Source: Sphingomonas sp. Leaf343
GTDB taxonomy: Bacteria; Pseudomonadota; Alphaproteobacteria; Sphingomonadales; Sphingomonadaceae
Length of the DNA: 64,000 bases
Assembly: GCF_001423765.1 (NCBI RefSeq)
Contig: NZ_LMPG01000011.1
Coordinates: 306,730-370,729 of the forward strand
Direction of reading: 5' to 3'
This document shows positions 1 through 7,959 of this stretch, piece by piece; the stretch's first letter is position 1, and each line of letters begins with the position of its first letter. A program made the translations under genes and the position numbers. The notes under the pieces were generated by a model that saw nothing but the letters and a program-made list of their open reading frames with translations, was not told where the DNA came from and did not search any database.

Positions 1-248
1 GCCTCGGTCTTCGCGGACAGCTCCGCCAGCCGCGCCGGCGCGTTCTCGACAGGGCTCATGCCGTGGCCGTGATCCTGCCCGTCGGCGATGTCGTCGCAGC
101 GCCGGCACCACGCATAGAGCAGCCATGCCCGCTGCCGCGTCTGCGGATCGAACAGCAGGGATGCGGCGGCGAAGCTCTTCGATCCGCGCGCGATCGATTC
201 ATGCGCGGTCGCGACGATCGCGTCGCGCGTGGGCAGCGAAGCGGTCAA
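1..248 (-). CDS. crtB: Phytoene synthase, N-terminal part (cut by window edge)
   Basis: First committed step of carotenoid synthesis: condensation of two geranylgeranyl diphosphates to phytoene. Only the first 82 codons are inside the window. They read as a typical squalene/phytoene synthase N-terminus: a GSKSFAAASLLFDP segment followed by WLLYAWCRRCDDIAD, which carries the first Asp-rich substrate/Mg motif (DDIAD). The best start is TTG at 248, because it lies directly before the conserved segment and overlaps the stop of the upstream LOG gene (TTGA), implying translational coupling. An in-frame ATG at 59 would remove the DDIAD motif and is rejected. The gene runs leftward out of the window. 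Confidence 0.85.
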   Translation of the reverse strand, partial: MTASLPTRDAIVATAHESIARGSKSFAAASLLFDPQTRQRAWLLYAWCRRCDDIADGQDHGHGMSPVENAPARLAELSAKTE

Positions 249-826
249 AGATCCCCGACCGACATCCGCACGATCGGCTGCGTCGGCACGTGCTTCGCCA
301 TCCGCTCCAGCAGAACGTCCAGCGTATCCGCGACGATCAGCAGGTCGCGGTGCTGCGGCCGCAGGAAGCCGGTCTGCGCCATCGTCCCCCAGAATGCGAT
401 CAGATGCTCGTAGTAATTGGCGGTGTTGAGCAACCCCACCGGGTCGGCGTGATAGCCGAGCTGCGCCCAGCTCAGCGCCTCCCACAATTCGTCCATCGTG
501 CCGGTGCCGCCCGGAATCGTGACGAAGCCGTCCGACAATTCGGTGAACAGCGCCTTCCTCTGATGCATGCCGGTGACCACGTGCAGTTCGGTCAGCCCAC
601 GGTGCGCCACCTCCGCATGGACCAGCGCCTGCGGGATGACGCCGATGACCTCGCCGCCCGCCGCAAGCGCCGCATCGGCGATTGCCCCCATCAACCCCAG
701 CCGCCCGCCGCCGTAGACGATTCCGATTCGCCGCTCGGCCAGCGTCCGCCCGACCTCCCGCGCGGAATCGATGAACACGGGATCGGCCGGCGTCGCGGAG
801 CCGCAGTAGATGGCGAGGCGCTTCAT
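245..826 (-). CDS. LOG-family phosphoribohydrolase (TIGR00730-type)
   Basis: A 193-residue Rossmann-like protein of the LOG / 'lysine decarboxylase-like' family. Known members hydrolyse nucleoside 5'-monophosphates, including cytokinin ribotides, to base plus ribose phosphate. The N-terminus KRLAIYCGS, the segment YGGGRLGLMGAIAD and the signature PGGTGTMDE are visible; the last contains the catalytic/binding residues of the family. ATG at 826 is preferred over the upstream in-frame start at 862, since homology begins at MKRLAIYCG. Its stop overlaps the crtB start, so it probably heads a LOG-crtB transcript. The true substrate in bacteria is uncertain. Confidence 0.88.
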   Translation of the reverse strand: MKRLAIYCGSATPADPVFIDSAREVGRTLAERRIGIVYGGGRLGLMGAIADAALAAGGEVIGVIPQALVHAEVAHRGLTELHVVTGMHQRKALFTELSDGFVTIPGGTGTMDELWEALSWAQLGYHADPVGLLNTANYYEHLIAFWGTMAQTGFLRPQHRDLLIVADTLDVLLERMAKHVPTQPIVRMSVGDL

Positions 827-941
827 GCTGCGCGGGTTAGGGGATGAGGACGGGAGCGGCAAGGGTGGGGTGGTCGGGGATGTGGGTTGAGTCGTCAGAG
901 ATATGCATCATGGATGCACCCGGTGTTCTGTGATTAGTTCA

Positions 942-969
942 TGATGCAGAACTCGTGAATTTTGCATCA
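942..969. repeat. 28-bp palindromic repeat, copy 1
   Basis: A 28-bp element with perfect 7-bp arms TGATGCA...TGCATCA around a 14-bp core (GAACTCGTGAATTT). The same arms and a similar core (pattern xAACTxxTxAATTx) recur at 1473-1500. Single TGATGCA/TGCATCA half-sites also occur at about 904 and 1004. It lies upstream of the lipoprotein gene. It has no T-run, so it does not look like a normal terminator. It could be an operator, a REP-like element or the end of a small mobile cassette. Confidence 0.7.
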
Positions 970-1013
970 CGCGCACCGTTGCCGGAACTGTACCGCCAAG
1001 CCATGATGCAATT

Positions 1014-1427
1014 ATGGCTCGCTGGCTGCTCATCCTGATATCTGCTGGAGGGATGGCACTCTCGGGGTGCAATCAGACACCGAAAACCTATAGCGCCGCC
1101 TGCGCTGTTCCCCTGCCTGGCTGGGGAACAGAAAAGAACGGCATCGGCCACCTCCTTCCCGTAATGTCTGTCTTCTTGGCCTCAGACGGTACGGTACTCT
1201 GGAACAAGGCCACGACATCAAACGAGAAACTGCGTTCATACGTGAACGAGGCAAGCGGCCTTAATCCAGTGCCGCAGATCGTGCTTGAAGTCTCTCCAGC
1301 GGCATCTTGCGACAGGGTCCGCGAAGTTCGCTTGATTATGGACAGCGCACCTATGTGCAAAGGCCCTCATTCTCGCTGTAGCGAGGGGTGGAATCCCAAG
1401 GAGTGGCCAATGTTCGGCGGTCCGTAA
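1014..1427 (+). CDS. Small lipoprotein with ExbD/TolR-like periplasmic domain
   Basis: A 137-residue protein of unknown role. The N-terminus is a lipoprotein signal: a hydrophobic stretch and lipobox LSGC, with the lipidated Cys at about residue 19. The middle (about residues 55-105) has the pattern of the periplasmic domain of ExbD/TolR: SDGTVLWN, then a helix, then NPVPQIVLEVSP and a second helix. However, the usual N-terminal transmembrane anchor is replaced by the lipoprotein signal. The C-terminus carries extra Cys residues (MCKGPHSRCSEGW) that could form a disulfide. Its base composition is clearly lower in GC than the flanking carotenoid genes, and it is bracketed by the 28-bp palindromes. 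The ExbD relation is inferred from pattern only. Confidence 0.65.
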   Translation: MARWLLILISAGGMALSGCNQTPKTYSAACAVPLPGWGTEKNGIGHLLPVMSVFLASDGTVLWNKATTSNEKLRSYVNEASGLNPVPQIVLEVSPAASCDRVREVRLIMDSAPMCKGPHSRCSEGWNPKEWPMFGGP

Positions 1428-1472
1428 ACGATCCTGATACCAGTGGACCCTTCCAGCGTTGCGCCTCTACCC

Positions 1473-1500
1473 TGATGCAAAACTTTTAAATTATGCATCA
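1473..1500. repeat. 28-bp palindromic repeat, copy 2
   Basis: Second copy of the TGATGCA...TGCATCA element, with core AAACTTTTAAATTA, 531 bp from copy 1 and in the same orientation. It lies between the 3' end of the lipoprotein gene and the 3' end of crtI. Together the two copies bracket exactly one gene. Confidence 0.7.
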
Positions 1501-1513
1501 CCCCGCCGAACCC

Positions 1514-2986
1514 TCACCCCTCCAGCATCAACCTCGCGGTCGCCTTCGCACTCCCCACCACGCCGGGAATGCCCGCGCCCGGATGCGTGCCGGCCCCCAC
1601 GAAATACAGGTTCGGGATCGCGTCGTCGCGGTTGTGGACGCGGAAATATGCGCTCTGCGTCAGCACCGGTTCCAGCGAGAAGGCGCTGCCCAGATGCGCG
1701 TTCAGGTCCTGCGCGAAGTCGCTGGGCGCGTAGTGGAACTTGGTGACGATGCGCTCGTGGATGTCCGGGATCAGGCGGCGGCCGACCTCGTCGATGATCC
1801 GCTTTTCCAGGATCGGGCCGATTTCCGCCCAGTCGACCGGGAACTTGCCCATGTGCGGCACCGGCGCGAGCGCATAGAAGGTCGACATCCCCTCCGGCGC
1901 GAGGCTGGGATCGGTGACGGTCGGGTGGTGCAGGTAGAGCGAGAAATCCTCGCTCAGCACGCCGTGATCGTAAATGTCCTCCAGCAGGCCCTTATAGCGC
2001 GGGCCGAACAGGATCATGTGGTGCGGCACGCCCGGCCACGTGCCCTTGATGCCGAAATGCACGACGAACAGTGACGGGCTGTACGACTTGCGCTCCAGCT
2101 TCGCCTTCGTCCGCTGCGAACTGCGCGAATCGACCAGCAGGTCGCGATAGGCGTGCATGATGTCGGCGTTGGCCGCGACCATGTCCGCATCCGCGCGCCA
2201 GCCGCTTTCGCAAGCCACGCCCGTCGCGCGGTCGCCCAGCGTCTCGATCTTCGCGACCGGATCGCCGAGGCGCAGCACGCCGCCGATCCGCTCGAACTGC
2301 GCGACCATGCCGGCGATCAGCCGGTTGGTACCGCCCTTCGCGAACCAGACGCCGCCGTCGCGTTCCAGCTTGTGGATGAGCGCGTAGATCGCGCTGGTGG
2401 TCATCGGGTTGCCGCCGACCAGCAGCGTGTGGAACGACAGCGCCTCGCGCAGCTTCTCCGACTTCACGAAGCCCGACACGACCGAATAGACCGACCGCCA
2501 CGCCTGATATTTGGCCAGCGCCGGGGCCGCCTTTATCATCGACGCGAAGTCGAGGAACGCGACATGGCCCAGCTTCTCATACCCCTCATGGAAGACGCCG
2601 GCGGAGTATTTCAGGAACTTCTGATATCCCTCCCAGTCGCCGGGATGCAGCTTCTCGATCTCCGCGCGCAGCACGGTGTCGTCGTTGGTATAGTCGAAAT
2701 TGGTACCGTCGGGCCAGTTGAGGCGGTAGAACGGCGACACCGGCTCCAGCGTGACATCGTCGGCCATCGTCCGGCCGGTCAGCTGCCACAATTCTTCCAG
2801 ACACGCCGGATCGGTAATGACCGTCGGCCCGGCGTCGAAGGTGAAGCCGTCGCGCTCCCAGTAATAGGCGCGCCCGCCCGGCTTGTCCCGCGCCTCGACG
2901 ATCGTCGTCTGTACGCCTGCCGATTGCAGCCGGATGCCGAGCGCCAGCCCGCCGAATCCCGCACCGATCACTACCGCCGTCGTCAT
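1514..2986 (-). CDS. crtI: Phytoene desaturase
   Basis: A 490-residue FAD-dependent desaturase that converts phytoene to lycopene by successive dehydrogenations. The N-terminal dinucleotide fold is clear (VVIGAGFGGLALGIRL, then EARDKPGGRAYYW and DAGPTVI). The C-terminus carries the CrtI signature around FVGAGTHPGAGIPGVVGSAK. The length is usual for the family. ATG at 2986 is chosen because the Rossmann motif starts four residues later, and the ATG overlaps the crtY stop (ATGA). The much longer upstream reading frame only reflects crtY in another frame. It is co-transcribed with crtY and runs toward LOG and crtB. Confidence 0.95.
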   Translation of the reverse strand: MTTAVVIGAGFGGLALGIRLQSAGVQTTIVEARDKPGGRAYYWERDGFTFDAGPTVITDPACLEELWQLTGRTMADDVTLEPVSPFYRLNWPDGTNFDYTNDDTVLRAEIEKLHPGDWEGYQKFLKYSAGVFHEGYEKLGHVAFLDFASMIKAAPALAKYQAWRSVYSVVSGFVKSEKLREALSFHTLLVGGNPMTTSAIYALIHKLERDGGVWFAKGGTNRLIAGMVAQFERIGGVLRLGDPVAKIETLGDRATGVACESGWRADADMVAANADIMHAYRDLLVDSRSSQRTKAKLERKSYSPSLFVVHFGIKGTWPGVPHHMILFGPRYKGLLEDIYDHGVLSEDFSLYLHHPTVTDPSLAPEGMSTFYALAPVPHMGKFPVDWAEIGPILEKRIIDEVGRRLIPDIHERIVTKFHYAPSDFAQDLNAHLGSAFSLEPVLTQSAYFRVHNRDDAIPNLYFVGAGTHPGAGIPGVVGSAKATARLMLEG

Positions 2987-4143
2987 GCCCTTGCCCTCAT
3001 CAATGCGCGCACCGCACGTCCGATCGGGACCGGCGGCTTGCCCACCAGCACCCGCGCCTTGTCCTTCAGCGTCGACGTTCCCGCGTAGAAGCGCCCGATC
3101 AGCCCCGGATCGAGCCGGTAGAAGCGTTCGAGCACGCGGTAGCGTTCCTCCGGCTCGGCGGCGCGGAACAGCATCGTGTCGAGCATCCGGTAGAAGCCGC
3201 GCGCGTCCCACGTCTGCTTCGCCAGCCCGTGCGTCAGCGTGTGCAGCGCCTCGCCGGAGAAGTCGCGCTGCGCGACTATCGCGGCGGCGGTGCGGATCGC
3301 GTCGGGCAGCGAATAGCCGGTGGTCGGGTGGAACAGCCCCGCGCGCATCCCCGCCTTCGCGGTCTTCGCGCCGCCGGAGCGCCAATATCCCTCGAAATCG
3401 CCGCCCATCGCCACGGGAAGCACGCCCGATTCCTCGCGCACGATGCTGCCGCGCCACTCCTGAGCCTCCGCATAGCGATCCAGCCGCGGTTCGATGGCCC
3501 GGCGGTTCAACTCAGCCTTGTCGCTGTAATAGGTGTCCTCGACGAAGATGCGCCGTTCGGAAAACGGCAGGACATAGACGAAGCGGTATCCGTCGATCTG
3601 CTTGACGGTGGCGTCCATCACCACCGGCCGCTCGCGCCTATGAGGCGCGTCCAGCGCGATTTCCCGCCCGACGAATTTCTGCCAGCCCAGGTCGAGCATC
3701 GACAGATCGCCGGTGCCGCGCGCGTCGATGACGCCGCCCGCCTCGATCCGGTCTCCATCCGCCAGCACGACGCCGGTCGCCGACACGCCCGGCGCCTTCC
3801 GCCCCAGCATCAGCCGTTCGGGCGGCAAGGCGGCGCGCACCTCCCGGTCCAGCGCGCTGCTCTCGATCGAATAATAGGTCGCGTCGATCGTCCGCGCGTG
3901 ATGCGGAAAGGCGACGTCGTAGCCGCGCCAGCCATAGGTCACCATCGGCTCGACGATCCAGCGATCCGCCGCCGCCACGTCGCTGCCGAAGAACGACCAG
4001 AGGTGGTTGCCGCCGACGCTGTCGCCGCCGTCGATCAGCCGAACGTCGAGGTCCGGGTGCCGCTTCGCCAGTGCGAGCGCGATCAGCCCGCCGGCAAGAC
4101 CGGCGCCGACGATCGCGACGTCGCAGGAGATGGTGGTGGCCAT
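2983..4143 (-). CDS. crtY: Lycopene beta-cyclase
   Basis: A 386-residue flavoprotein that cyclises the psi-ends of lycopene to beta-carotene. The N-terminal FAD-binding fold (DVAIVGAGLAGGLIALALA) is followed by VGGNHLWSFF and by the CrtY-type motif FHPTTGYSLPDA near residue 275. It is the first gene of the crtY-crtI pair; its TGA overlaps the crtI ATG. The 79-bp gap to the divergent acetyltransferase gene should hold its promoter. Confidence 0.95.
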   Translation of the reverse strand: MATTISCDVAIVGAGLAGGLIALALAKRHPDLDVRLIDGGDSVGGNHLWSFFGSDVAAADRWIVEPMVTYGWRGYDVAFPHHARTIDATYYSIESSALDREVRAALPPERLMLGRKAPGVSATGVVLADGDRIEAGGVIDARGTGDLSMLDLGWQKFVGREIALDAPHRRERPVVMDATVKQIDGYRFVYVLPFSERRIFVEDTYYSDKAELNRRAIEPRLDRYAEAQEWRGSIVREESGVLPVAMGGDFEGYWRSGGAKTAKAGMRAGLFHPTTGYSLPDAIRTAAAIVAQRDFSGEALHTLTHGLAKQTWDARGFYRMLDTMLFRAAEPEERYRVLERFYRLDPGLIGRFYAGTSTLKDKARVLVGKPPVPIGRAVRALMRARA

Positions 4144-4222
4144 GGAGCGCTCCGCCTAGCGCGTTTCGCGGCGACACGGAAAATCTTTCCGTGTCCGCAC
4201 CATCCTGCATTACCATCCGGCG

Positions 4223-4753
4223 ATGACAACGCCGATCCTGTCCACCCCGCGCCTGACGCTGGTCCCCCACGACGCGCGCGATCTGGACGAGATGGCGGCG
4301 ATGCACGCCGACCCCGGCTTCTACGCGTCGCTCTCCGGCAAGCCGACTCCGCGGGAGGAGGTGTGGCACCGGCTGCTCCGTTATATCGGCCATTGGCGGG
4401 TCGCCGGTTACGGCCACTGGATCGTGCGCGAGACCATCGGCGGCGAGTATCTGGGCGAGGTCGGCTTGATGGATTCGCGGCGCGGCATGATCCCGGATTT
4501 CGAAGGCGTGCCGGAGGCTGGCTGGGGCTTTCGTGGGATGGCGCAGGGCAGGGGCTTCGCGCAGGAGGCGCTGGCGGCGTTGTTCGACTGGGCGGATCCG
4601 CGCCTGCCGCGCACGGTCTGCATCATCGATCACGACAATATGCCGTCGCGCCGGCTGGCGGAGAGAATTGGTTATCGTACGTTCGCGGACGGGCAATATC
4701 GCGACAAGCCGATCCTGGTTCTCGACCGCGTGTCGAACCGGGACACGAGGTGA
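4223..4753 (+). CDS. GNAT family N-acetyltransferase (RimJ/RimL-like)
   Basis: A 176-residue acetyl-CoA-dependent acyltransferase. It begins with the typical STPRLTLVP strand of RimJ/RimL-type GNATs and has the acetyl-CoA loop region GWGFRGMAQGRGFAQEAL, followed by a DHDNMPSRRLAERIGY segment (the family's N-x-x-S-x-x-x-x-E-K-x-G-F pattern). The substrate cannot be read from sequence. It is divergent from crtY. Confidence 0.88.
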   Translation: MTTPILSTPRLTLVPHDARDLDEMAAMHADPGFYASLSGKPTPREEVWHRLLRYIGHWRVAGYGHWIVRETIGGEYLGEVGLMDSRRGMIPDFEGVPEAGWGFRGMAQGRGFAQEALAALFDWADPRLPRTVCIIDHDNMPSRRLAERIGYRTFADGQYRDKPILVLDRVSNRDTR

Positions 4754-4817
4754 TCCGATCGTTGGCGCGGTCGGCACGCCATGCTAACGGCGTGGCGTCT
4801 GAGGGAAAGATTCGGTC

Positions 4818-5474
4818 ATGCTGGATGCCCAGAGCGAGGCCGCACGCCTCGCGACGCTGAAGGAATACGGGCTGCTCGACACGCCGCCGGAGGCCGCGTT
4901 CGACGTCATCGTGCAGGAAGCGGCAACGGTCACCAATACGCCCATCGCGATGATCTCGCTGGTGGATGACGGGCGGCAATGGTTCAAGGCGGCGGTCGGC
5001 GTCGATCACCGCGAAAACCCGATCGAGGAATCGATCTGCGCCCATGCGATCCGCGCCGACGACCTGTTCACCGTCGCCGATGCCAGCACCGACGCCCGTT
5101 TCCGCGACATCCCGGCGGTGGCGCGGGAGGGGGGCATCCGCTTCTACGCGGGCGCGCCGCTCCGCATGCGCAACGGCGCGAAGCTCGGCACGCTGTGCGT
5201 GATCGACGTCGCCCCGCGCGACGACCTCGATCCCGAGGAACGCACCGCCCTCGAACTGCTCGCCCGACGCACCGTCGCGGCATTCGAACTGCGCCGCGAC
5301 ATCGGCGACGCGGCGGGGCTGGACGGCGGCGACGCGCAGGACTGGCTGGAAGAATCGGCGGACCTGCTGGCCCGCGCCGCCGTCGCGCTCGACCGCGCCC
5401 AGGCAGGCGCACCCGCCGCGCATCTGGAGCACGTCATCGCGATGGTCGACGCGCTGCGGGTGACGAAGGGCTGA
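4818..5474 (+). CDS. GAF-domain protein
   Basis: A 218-residue cytosolic protein with one GAF domain over about residues 15-155 (AFDVIVQEAA, PIAMISLVDDGRQWFKA, SICAHAI, FYAGAPLRMRNGAKLGTLCVID). GAF domains bind small ligands or chromophores. No output domain such as GGDEF or kinase follows, only a helical tail of about 60 residues, so it is probably a stand-alone sensor or regulator. ATG at 4818 has a GAGGGA ribosome-binding site. The gap to the preceding acetyltransferase gene is 64 bp. Confidence 0.85.
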   Translation: MLDAQSEAARLATLKEYGLLDTPPEAAFDVIVQEAATVTNTPIAMISLVDDGRQWFKAAVGVDHRENPIEESICAHAIRADDLFTVADASTDARFRDIPAVAREGGIRFYAGAPLRMRNGAKLGTLCVIDVAPRDDLDPEERTALELLARRTVAAFELRRDIGDAAGLDGGDAQDWLEESADLLARAAVALDRAQAGAPAAHLEHVIAMVDALRVTKG

Positions 5475-5576
5475 TCCTGTTCGTTCGCCCTGCCGCACTC
5501 ATGACGGGCGGGCGCGGCGCTGCGGAACCCCTGTCCGGGGTGGGATATCGACTCCGTATCGTGTAGGGCAACGCCC

Positions 5577-6368
5577 GTGATCCTCGCCCTCATCCTGTCG
5601 GCCGTCGCGATGACGCTGATCGTCGGCGTCCGTTACCTGATCGTGTCGGGCGCATTCGCCTGGGCGACGGGGCGGCGGCATCCGGGTCTCTATCGCGGCC
5701 TCGATCCGCAGATGCGGCGGGAGATCGCGTGGAGCCTCGCGTCCGCCGCGATCTATGGCATCCCGGCGGGGATCGTCGCGTGGGGCTGGCACAATCACGG
5801 CTGGACGCTGATCTACGACCGGGTGGGCGATTATCCGCTGTGGTGGCTGCCGGTATCGGTGCTGCTGGTGTTGTTCGCGCACGACACGTGGTTCTACTGG
5901 ACGCATCGCTGGATGCACCGGCCGAAGCCGTTCCGGATGGCGCATGCCGTCCACCATGCCAGCCGGCCGCCGACCGCATGGGCGGCGATGGCGTTCCACC
6001 CGATCGAGGCGCTGAGCGGCGCTGTTGTAATTCCGCTACTGGTGTTCGTCATTCCGCTCCACACGGGCGCGTTGTGCTTCGTGCTGGCCGTCATGACGGT
6101 TATGGGGGTCACGAACCATATGGGGTGGGAGATTTTCCCGCGGTTCATGTGGCGGGGGCCATTGGGAAACTGGCTCATCACGGCGAGCCATCACCAGCGG
6201 CATCATGAACAATACGGGTGCAATTATGGCCTCTATTTCCGCTTTTGGGATCGCCTCTGCGGCACCGACCGCGGCCTCGGCGATTTCGCGCGGGATCACG
6301 CCCGCGCAGCGCGCCGCCACGCTGGCACTGGCGATCGCCAGCCTGTCGGCGCTCACCGGCGCGATTAG
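5577..6368 (+). CDS. Fatty acid hydroxylase / sterol desaturase family membrane protein
   Basis: A 263-residue integral membrane di-iron oxygenase with several hydrophobic segments. The three histidine clusters of the superfamily are visible: HDTWFYWTHRWMH (near residue 102), HAVHHAS (near 123) and HHQRHHEQY (near 205). The start is GTG at 5577. Because the carotenoid genes lie close by, it may hydroxylate the beta-ionone ring, as the CrtG-type 2,2'-hydroxylases of nostoxanthin producers are thought to do, but a lipid or sterol-like substrate is equally possible. The last 48 codons overlap the next gene in another frame and have low complexity (RDHARAARRHAG), so the natural C-terminus may be drifting. 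Confidence 0.8.
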   Translation: MILALILSAVAMTLIVGVRYLIVSGAFAWATGRRHPGLYRGLDPQMRREIAWSLASAAIYGIPAGIVAWGWHNHGWTLIYDRVGDYPLWWLPVSVLLVLFAHDTWFYWTHRWMHRPKPFRMAHAVHHASRPPTAWAAMAFHPIEALSGAVVIPLLVFVIPLHTGALCFVLAVMTVMGVTNHMGWEIFPRFMWRGPLGNWLITASHHQRHHEQYGCNYGLYFRFWDRLCGTDRGLGDFARDHARAARRHAGTGDRQPVGAHRRD

Positions 6369-6738
6369 CCCGGCGCGGCTCGACGTCGCGGTCGACAATC
6401 TGCGCTCCGGCAAGGGCATGATCCGCATCTGCCTGACCGCCGATCCCGCCAATTTTCCCGGCTGCATCGACGATGCCGACGCCGTCACGCGCTCTGTGCC
6501 CGCCGGCGTCCACAGCGTCAGGTTCGACGGTTTGCCCAGGGGCAACTACGCCGTCGCGGTGATCCACGACGAGAACGGCAATTCGCGCCTCGACACCTTT
6601 GCCGGCATCCCGCGCGAAGGATTCGGCTTCTCGCGCAACCCGGCGGTCCGCTTCGGTCCGCCCCGGTTCGAGGCGGCCCGCTTCACGCTGGACGGTGGTG
6701 CAGAAACGCAACAGGTACGGATGCGTTACATCTTCTAG
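6226..6738 (+). CDS. DUF2141 family exported protein
   Basis: About 170 residues. The mature part (DVAVDNLRSGKGMIRICL, then GVHSVRFDGLPRGNYAVAVIHDENGN, then GIPREGFGFSRNP) matches the DUF2141 pattern of small periplasmic beta-sandwich proteins. A hydrophobic segment (LALAIASLSALTGA) upstream looks like a signal peptide, but the only ATG codons in frame (6205, 6226) give an unusually long n-region and overlap the hydroxylase by 143 bp. No ATG, GTG or TTG occurs closer to the hydrophobic stretch. The start is therefore uncertain; the function is unknown. Confidence 0.75.
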   Translation: MASISAFGIASAAPTAASAISRGITPAQRAATLALAIASLSALTGAISPARLDVAVDNLRSGKGMIRICLTADPANFPGCIDDADAVTRSVPAGVHSVRFDGLPRGNYAVAVIHDENGNSRLDTFAGIPREGFGFSRNPAVRFGPPRFEAARFTLDGGAETQQVRMRYIF

Positions 6739-6810
6739 GGGATCGGACCGGACCCGATCCGGTTTTCGGGACGTTGCGCCGGGATCATCGTATCACCGGA
6801 GTTACAGTCC

Positions 6811-7671
6811 TTGCGCGCCATCCTGCCCGCCGCCGCCCTGCTGCTGCTGTCCACCGCCCCGGCGCTGGCGCAGTCGACGCCGGATGCCCCGCCCGCCGGT
6901 ACCGCCAACGGCTTCGACGCGGACACCGTCACCGCCGGCGTTGCCGCCGCCTATCTGACCGATTACGAAGGGTCGGACGATTACAGCGTGATCCCGGCCC
7001 CCGCGGCGATCGGATCGATCAGCGGCTATGCCTTCCAGTATCTCGGCAACCGCCTGTCGGTCGACCTCATTCGCAACCCCGCGGGTCCGACCTGGGACCT
7101 TCAGGCGGGGCCGATCGGCGTCGTCAACTTCAACCGGTCGAACACGAAGAGCATCGACGATCGTCGCGTCAAGGCGCTGGGAGAGGTGAACACCGCCTAC
7201 GAGATCGGCGGCTTCGTGGGCGTCGGCAAGACCGGGGTCATCACCAGCCCGTACGACCGCCTCGCCGCGTCGGTCAGCTATCGCTACGATGTCGGCAACG
7301 CACACGAGAGCGGCATCTGGCAGCCTACCGTCAGCTATTTCACCCCGCTCAGTCAAAAGGCCGCCGTCGGCATCTTCGTGTCGGGTGAACGCGCCGCGGG
7401 CAAATACGCGCGCACCTATTTCAGCGTGTCGCCGCAGCAGAGCCTGGCGAGCGGGCTGCCCGTCTACAATGCGCGCGGCGGCTGGAAGAACTGGTCGCTC
7501 GGCGTCGCGGGCACCTATGCACTGAGCGGCGACCTGCTGCATGGCTGGAAAGCGGTCGGCGGCGTCAATTACCGCCGTCTTCTCAACGATTACGCCGACA
7601 GCCCGCTGACCAGCATCGCCGGCTCGCGCACCCAGTGGCTGGCCGCACTGGGTGTTGCCTACACGTTCTGA
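6811..7671 (+). CDS. MipA/OmpV family outer-membrane protein
   Basis: A 286-residue beta-barrel protein. A signal peptide (LPAAALLLLSTAPALAQS) precedes the family hallmark AAYLTDYEGSDDYSVIPAPA and alternating amphipathic strands, ending in the C-terminal aromatic residue typical of outer-membrane barrels (AYTF). TTG at 6811 is chosen as start: it has a GGAG ribosome-binding site and directly precedes the signal peptide. MipA/OmpV proteins act as outer-membrane scaffolds or porin-like proteins. It is followed by a strong terminator. Confidence 0.87.
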   Translation: MRAILPAAALLLLSTAPALAQSTPDAPPAGTANGFDADTVTAGVAAAYLTDYEGSDDYSVIPAPAAIGSISGYAFQYLGNRLSVDLIRNPAGPTWDLQAGPIGVVNFNRSNTKSIDDRRVKALGEVNTAYEIGGFVGVGKTGVITSPYDRLAASVSYRYDVGNAHESGIWQPTVSYFTPLSQKAAVGIFVSGERAAGKYARTYFSVSPQQSLASGLPVYNARGGWKNWSLGVAGTYALSGDLLHGWKAVGGVNYRRLLNDYADSPLTSIAGSRTQWLAALGVAYTF

Positions 7672-7700
7672 CGGAGTTTTCCCGTCCCTCGCCTGTTTCG

Positions 7701-7747
7701 GGCGGCGGACATGCAGGCGATCCGGCCGGCATGTCTGCCGCCTTTTT
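7701..7747 (+). terminator. Rho-independent terminator after the MipA/OmpV gene
   Basis: A 14-bp stem, GGCGGCGGACATGC pairing with GCATGTCTGCCGCC (one G-U pair), a 14-nt loop and a run of five T. It ends the MipA/OmpV transcript and separates it from the ferritin-like genes. Confidence 0.85.
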
Positions 7748-7959
7748 CGTAACATTCGGCGTGCCAAAGGCAGCCTTGACGCACGCTATCTGCGTTTAAC
7801 GAAAATTTATTTGACGTCATGGTGCACTGCGGTGCGTCCGTCGCGGCCCCATCGACGTTCCTGTTCCCGATCGCGGGTCGCGGGAGCTTTGCCTCCTTCT
7901 CTCGCGGCAGAGAACCTGAAGGCCGGTCGCCCCCGATCGGCTGCAAGAGGGGATGACCG

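Noticed and set aside
942..1500. 28-bp palindromes as transcription terminators
   Set aside because: No T-run and wrong placement for a normal terminator on either strand.
1514..3457. Frame open upstream of crtI giving a longer protein
   Set aside because: The extra part is crtY read in another frame; the Rossmann motif begins at the ATG at 2986.
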